Source of the DNA: Candidatus Omnitrophota bacterium
Lineage (GTDB): Bacteria > Omnitrophota > Gorgyraeia > 1-14-0-20-64-10 > JACQQZ01
DNA: 8,677 bases
Assembly (NCBI GenBank): GCA_016206755.1
Contig: JACQQZ010000153.1
Span: 1 to 8,677 of the forward strand
Reading direction: 5' to 3'
Shown here: positions 6,264 through 8,677 of the stretch, piece after piece
How the letters are laid out: every line of letters starts with the position of its first letter
Position numbering within the stretch: the first letter of the stretch is position 1
Program-made: the position numbers and the translations under genes
Notes under the pieces: generated by a model
Databases searched by the model: none
What the model saw: only the letters and a program-made list of their open reading frames with translations
Told to the model about the DNA's origin: nothing

Positions 6264-7438
6264 GAGGCCGGCACGGTAAACAAGAAGGTGGATCCTTCGC
6301 CCGGCTTGGATTCCACCCAAATTTTTCCGCCGTGGCGCTCGACGATTTTCTTGCAGATCGCCAGACCGATTCCGGTGCCTTCGTACTGGGTTCGGGTATG
6401 CAGCCGCTGAAAAATGACGAAGACCCGGTCGTAGTGCTGCGGATCGATTCCGATGCCGTTGTCGCGGACGGAAAAAACCCAATGGGTTCCTCTGCGCTGG
6501 GCGCTCACGTGAATCCGGGGCGCGGCTTCTCCGTGGTACTTGACGGCATTTCCAATCAGGTTCTGCATGAGCTGCTCGATCTGGGAGCGATTCACGGGAA
6601 CCGTCGGCAGCGGATCCTTGGTGACAACCGCTTGGGTCTCGCGGATTCTGATTTCCAAGGTGGAAAGGACCTGGCTCACAACGGCGTCCATGGAAATCGG
6701 TTCCTTGGTCATTTCCCCGCGGCCGACGCGCGAATACAGAAGGAGATCTTTGATGAGCGCCTGCATGCGCACCACGCCATCCACCACGTAGCCGATGAAT
6801 TTGTCCGCCTCGCCGTCGAGCTTTCCCTTGTACGTATCGCCCAAAAGCTGCGTGTAGCTGGCCACTTTGCGCAGCGGTTCTTGAAGGTCGTGCGAGGCGG
6901 CATAGGCAAACTGTTCGAGCTCCTGGTTGGACCGGGCCAGCTCGTCGGCGGCGGATTTGAGCGCGTTCTGGGCCTGATTGAGGTCGGTGATGTCGTGGAT
7001 GTTCAAGACAACCCCTTCCATGGCGGGGTTTTCCAGCAAGCTGTTAAAAATGGCTTCCACAAAACGCCGCGTTCCGTCCTGCTTCAAAAAATGGAACGTT
7101 TCCGATTCGATGGCCTGAGGATGACAAACGGAACGGTTGAAGGCCTGAAGCATTTTCGGCAAATCGTAAGGATCGATGAATTCAAAGATGCAGCGCTTGG
7201 CCAGGCGCTGGGGCTGGTAACCCAGAATCCGCTCCGCGGACGGGCTGGTATAACGAACGCATCCGTCCGGCTCCAAAACGAAAATGACGTCGAGAGAATT
7301 TTGAATCAGAGAATGAAAATACTCATCGCTGCGCAGCAGCTCCTGCCGGGCCAGAGACAGTTCCGTCTGGGTTTGGTCCAGCAACGTGTTCAGAACGCTG
7401 ATTTCATCCGAAGAGGGGGCGGGGGTTTCGGCGGTCAT
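6260..7438 (-). CDS. soluble PAS-domain sensor histidine kinase
   Basis: A 392-residue kinase with no membrane segment or signal peptide, so it probably senses a cytoplasmic cue. A short N-terminal coiled-coil-like helix (about 11-38) leads into one PAS/PAC domain (about 38-152: YFHSLIQNSLDVIFVLEPDG ... VVLNIHDITDLNQAQ). Then comes the HisKA domain with phospho-acceptor His183 in the H-box ASHDLQEPLRKV, of the phytochrome-kinase-like type. The ATPase domain carries the N-box QNLIGNAVKYHG (292-303), G1 DNGIGID (326-332), the F-box-like IFQRLH (342-347) and G2 GTGIGLAI (354-361). All catalytic boxes are intact. Its ATG overlaps the stop of the receiver gene upstream and its own TGA overlaps the S23-family ATG. 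The receiver next to it is the obvious phosphorylation partner by inference. The PAS ligand cannot be told from the sequence. Confidence 0.95.
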   Translation of the reverse strand: MTAETPAPSSDEISVLNTLLDQTQTELSLARQELLRSDEYFHSLIQNSLDVIFVLEPDGCVRYTSPSAERILGYQPQRLAKRCIFEFIDPYDLPKMLQAFNRSVCHPQAIESETFHFLKQDGTRRFVEAIFNSLLENPAMEGVVLNIHDITDLNQAQNALKSAADELARSNQELEQFAYAASHDLQEPLRKVASYTQLLGDTYKGKLDGEADKFIGYVVDGVVRMQALIKDLLLYSRVGRGEMTKEPISMDAVVSQVLSTLEIRIRETQAVVTKDPLPTVPVNRSQIEQLMQNLIGNAVKYHGEAAPRIHVSAQRRGTHWVFSVRDNGIGIDPQHYDRVFVIFQRLHTRTQYEGTGIGLAICKKIVERHGGKIWVESKPGEGSTFLFTVPAS

Positions 7439-7800
7439 TTCGTCATCGATTTCACCAAGTCCACCAAGACATCGGCTTCATAAGGTTTTGTCAGATAAGC
7501 GGAAAAACCGTAGGCCTGGCACAGCTCCTCCAAATCCTTGCAAGCCGAGGCGGTAAAAAGGACGACGGGGATGTGCTTGAGCTTGGGATCGTTTTTGACC
7601 GTTTTGCAAAACTCAATCCCATCCACCTTGGGAATCATCAGATCAACGATCACGACGTCCGGACGATGTTCGGCAACCAGGCGCAGGCCTTCTTCTCCAT
7701 CCAATGCGCTGATGACATCGAATCCGGCCGTCTCCAACCGCATGCGGACGACAGTCACCTGCGCTTGCTCGTCATCAATCATCAACACCTTTTTTTTCAT
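7435..7800 (-). CDS. single-domain response regulator (CheY-like receiver)
   Basis: A 121-residue stand-alone receiver with no output domain. All key residues are present: the acidic pair Asp9/Asp10 (LMIDDE), phospho-acceptor Asp53 (VIVDLMIPKVDG), the switch Thr83 (LFTASA) and Lys105 (LTKPYE). Such proteins act by protein-protein contact or as intermediates in phosphorelays. It lies between two histidine kinases with ATGA overlaps at both ends, which implies tightly coupled synthesis with both. It may be shared between them or link them into a relay, which is inference. The MKKKVLMIDDE beginning sets the start at the ATG at 7800. Confidence 0.95.
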   Translation of the reverse strand: MKKKVLMIDDEQAQVTVVRMRLETAGFDVISALDGEEGLRLVAEHRPDVVIVDLMIPKVDGIEFCKTVKNDPKLKHIPVVLFTASACKDLEELCQAYGFSAYLTKPYEADVLVDLVKSMTK

Positions 7801-8677
7801 CGCGCCATTTCCAGTTGTTTGTAGAAATCCGCCTCCTCAGCCGCATCATCCGGAAAAGTCACCGCCCGGACCGATCCTTGGGGAGCTCCCAGCAGATCCG
7901 CCAGGCGCGTCTGGGCCCTGAGCCCCGCCTCCCGGTTGCAATCCAACAAGAACACCGCCACGCCGTTCACGGGAGAGGCGATGACCGACTCCAGCTTCCA
8001 GTCGGTGCTGGGTGAAAAAGCCAGCTCCAAACGCCGCAAAACGGAATCCTCCGCGGCGCACGAAGGGGCATGGAGAAAAGTAAATTTCGTTTCGGCCGAC
8101 TTTGTCTTCTGAATCGCTTCATGAAGGTGGACTTGAAAAACCGCCTCGGCTGAAAACCGGGGCAGCGTAAAAATAAAAGTGGTGCCCTTTCCCACCTGGC
8201 TTTCCGCCCGGATGGATCCCTGATGCAGCTCCACCAACTGACGCGTGATGGCCAACCCCAAACCGGTTCCCTTTTCCCCTCCGCTGACGATGCGCCCGAA
8301 TTGCTGGAAGCGCCCGAAGAGCTTCGGCAAATTCTCCGGGGCAATTCCGATGCCGGTATCCTGCACCTGACATTCCACCACATTTTTTTGCAATGCGATG
8401 GAAATTTTGATGTGGCCTTCGGTTGTAAATTTCAGGGAGTTGCCCGCCAAGTTGACCAAAATCTGCACGATGCGGTCGGTGTCTCCATAGACCAGGAGCG
8501 GCTGCTCGGGAACCGCGGCAATCAGCTTGACCTGCCCGGAGCGTGTTTTGACCTCGAATGCGGCGACCACTTTACGAACCAGCTGCCCCAAGTCCACGGG
8601 CTGCCGGTGAAGATCGATGTGCCCTGCCTCTATTTTGGAGATGTCCAGAAGATCGTTGATGATGCGGCCCAGCCGGT
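7797..8677 (-). CDS. sensor histidine kinase, C-terminal 292 residues, with an unrecognised C-terminal extension
   Basis: The frame stays open to the right edge (first full codon at 8675), so the sensory part and the phospho-acceptor His lie outside. The fragment begins with the end of the HisKA helical pair (IINDLLDISKIEAGHIDL), then a complete HATPase domain: N-box ILVNLAGNSLKF, G1 DTGIGIAPE, F-box LFGRFQQF and G2 GTGLGLAI, ending FIFTLPRF. A GTG at 8597 lies inside the HisKA-ATPase linker and is not a credible start. About 117 residues follow the ATPase domain and match no family I recognise. They look alpha/beta (strands KFTFLHA, LESVIAS, VAVFLLDCN, VRAVTFPDD alternating with helices) and may be a degenerate receiver; VAVFLLD resembles a receiver's third strand, but the acidic pair and the terminal Lys are not evident. 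The TGA overlaps the ATG of the receiver gene. Confidence 0.93.
   Translation of the reverse strand, partial: RLGRIINDLLDISKIEAGHIDLHRQPVDLGQLVRKVVAAFEVKTRSGQVKLIAAVPEQPLLVYGDTDRIVQILVNLAGNSLKFTTEGHIKISIALQKNVVECQVQDTGIGIAPENLPKLFGRFQQFGRIVSGGEKGTGLGLAITRQLVELHQGSIRAESQVGKGTTFIFTLPRFSAEAVFQVHLHEAIQKTKSAETKFTFLHAPSCAAEDSVLRRLELAFSPSTDWKLESVIASPVNGVAVFLLDCNREAGLRAQTRLADLLGAPQGSVRAVTFPDDAAEEADFYKQLEMAR

Noticed and set aside
6332..7483. A 383-codon open frame on the plus strand
   Set aside because: It lies wholly antisense to the PAS kinase and the end of the receiver gene, both of which have unmistakable motifs; its translation is a mirror of kinase codons with no domain of its own.
698..7799. 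Genome-wide reassignment of TGA to an amino acid
   Set aside because: hisS, both kinases, the receiver and the S23-family gene all end at TGA at their family-typical length, mostly with the next start overlapping it.
1..8677. CRISPR arrays, tRNA genes, insertion sequences, phage or defence genes
   Set aside because: No repeat-spacer pattern, cloverleaf, transposase or terminal inverted repeats were seen; the window is filled by housekeeping and signalling genes.

Overview
This window is a compact bacterial stretch with every supported gene on the minus strand. Transcription order runs from high to low coordinates: hybrid-type histidine kinase fragment, single-domain response regulator, PAS histidine kinase, four-helix-bundle (S23/IVP-family) protein, dnaE, HU/IHF-family protein, hisS, aspS fragment. 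There is no gene-free stretch over 300 bases. The largest gap is 108 bases between dnaE and the HU gene. The DNA is moderately GC-rich with a standard code: TGA is the natural stop of hisS, both kinases, the response regulator and the S23-family gene. The organism looks like an uncultured bacterium. The HU protein, the S23-family protein and the general style of the genes recall Omnitrophota or other PVC-related lineages, but that placement is an impression without database support.

Right part (5862-8677): a signalling cassette. A kinase that continues past the right edge, a CheY-like receiver and a soluble PAS-HisKA-HATPase kinase are joined by ATGA stop/start overlaps, and the S23-family protein is joined to the last kinase in the same way. 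dnaE starts 7 bases after the S23-family stop, so the replicative polymerase seems to lie at the end of a signalling operon. The dnaE start sits in a perfect 11-bp tandem duplication that appears to have split an ancestral GTGA overlap.

Middle part (2372-5854): dnaE, DNA polymerase III alpha. Read through, it is 1160 codons with intact PHP, polymerase, clamp-binding and OB regions. However, codon 877 is an in-frame TGA, with perfect family similarity in the same frame on both sides. The stop falls inside the helix-hairpin-helix region and removes the beta-clamp-binding motif and everything after it. This is the most striking observation in the window. It may be a sequencing or assembly error, a real nonsense mutation, a split gene, or recoding at a position where I recall related enzymes carrying Ala or Cys.

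Left part (1-2363): a probable sigma70-type promoter lies just after dnaE and drives an HU/IHF-family gene, hisS and aspS. hisS and aspS overlap by ATGA. The AspRS N-terminal domain carries the His/Gly pair associated with non-discriminating AspRS, which suggests that Asn-tRNA may be made through Asp-tRNA(Asn) and GatCAB. Few starts have a recognisable Shine-Dalgarno sequence, so translational coupling is probably important throughout.
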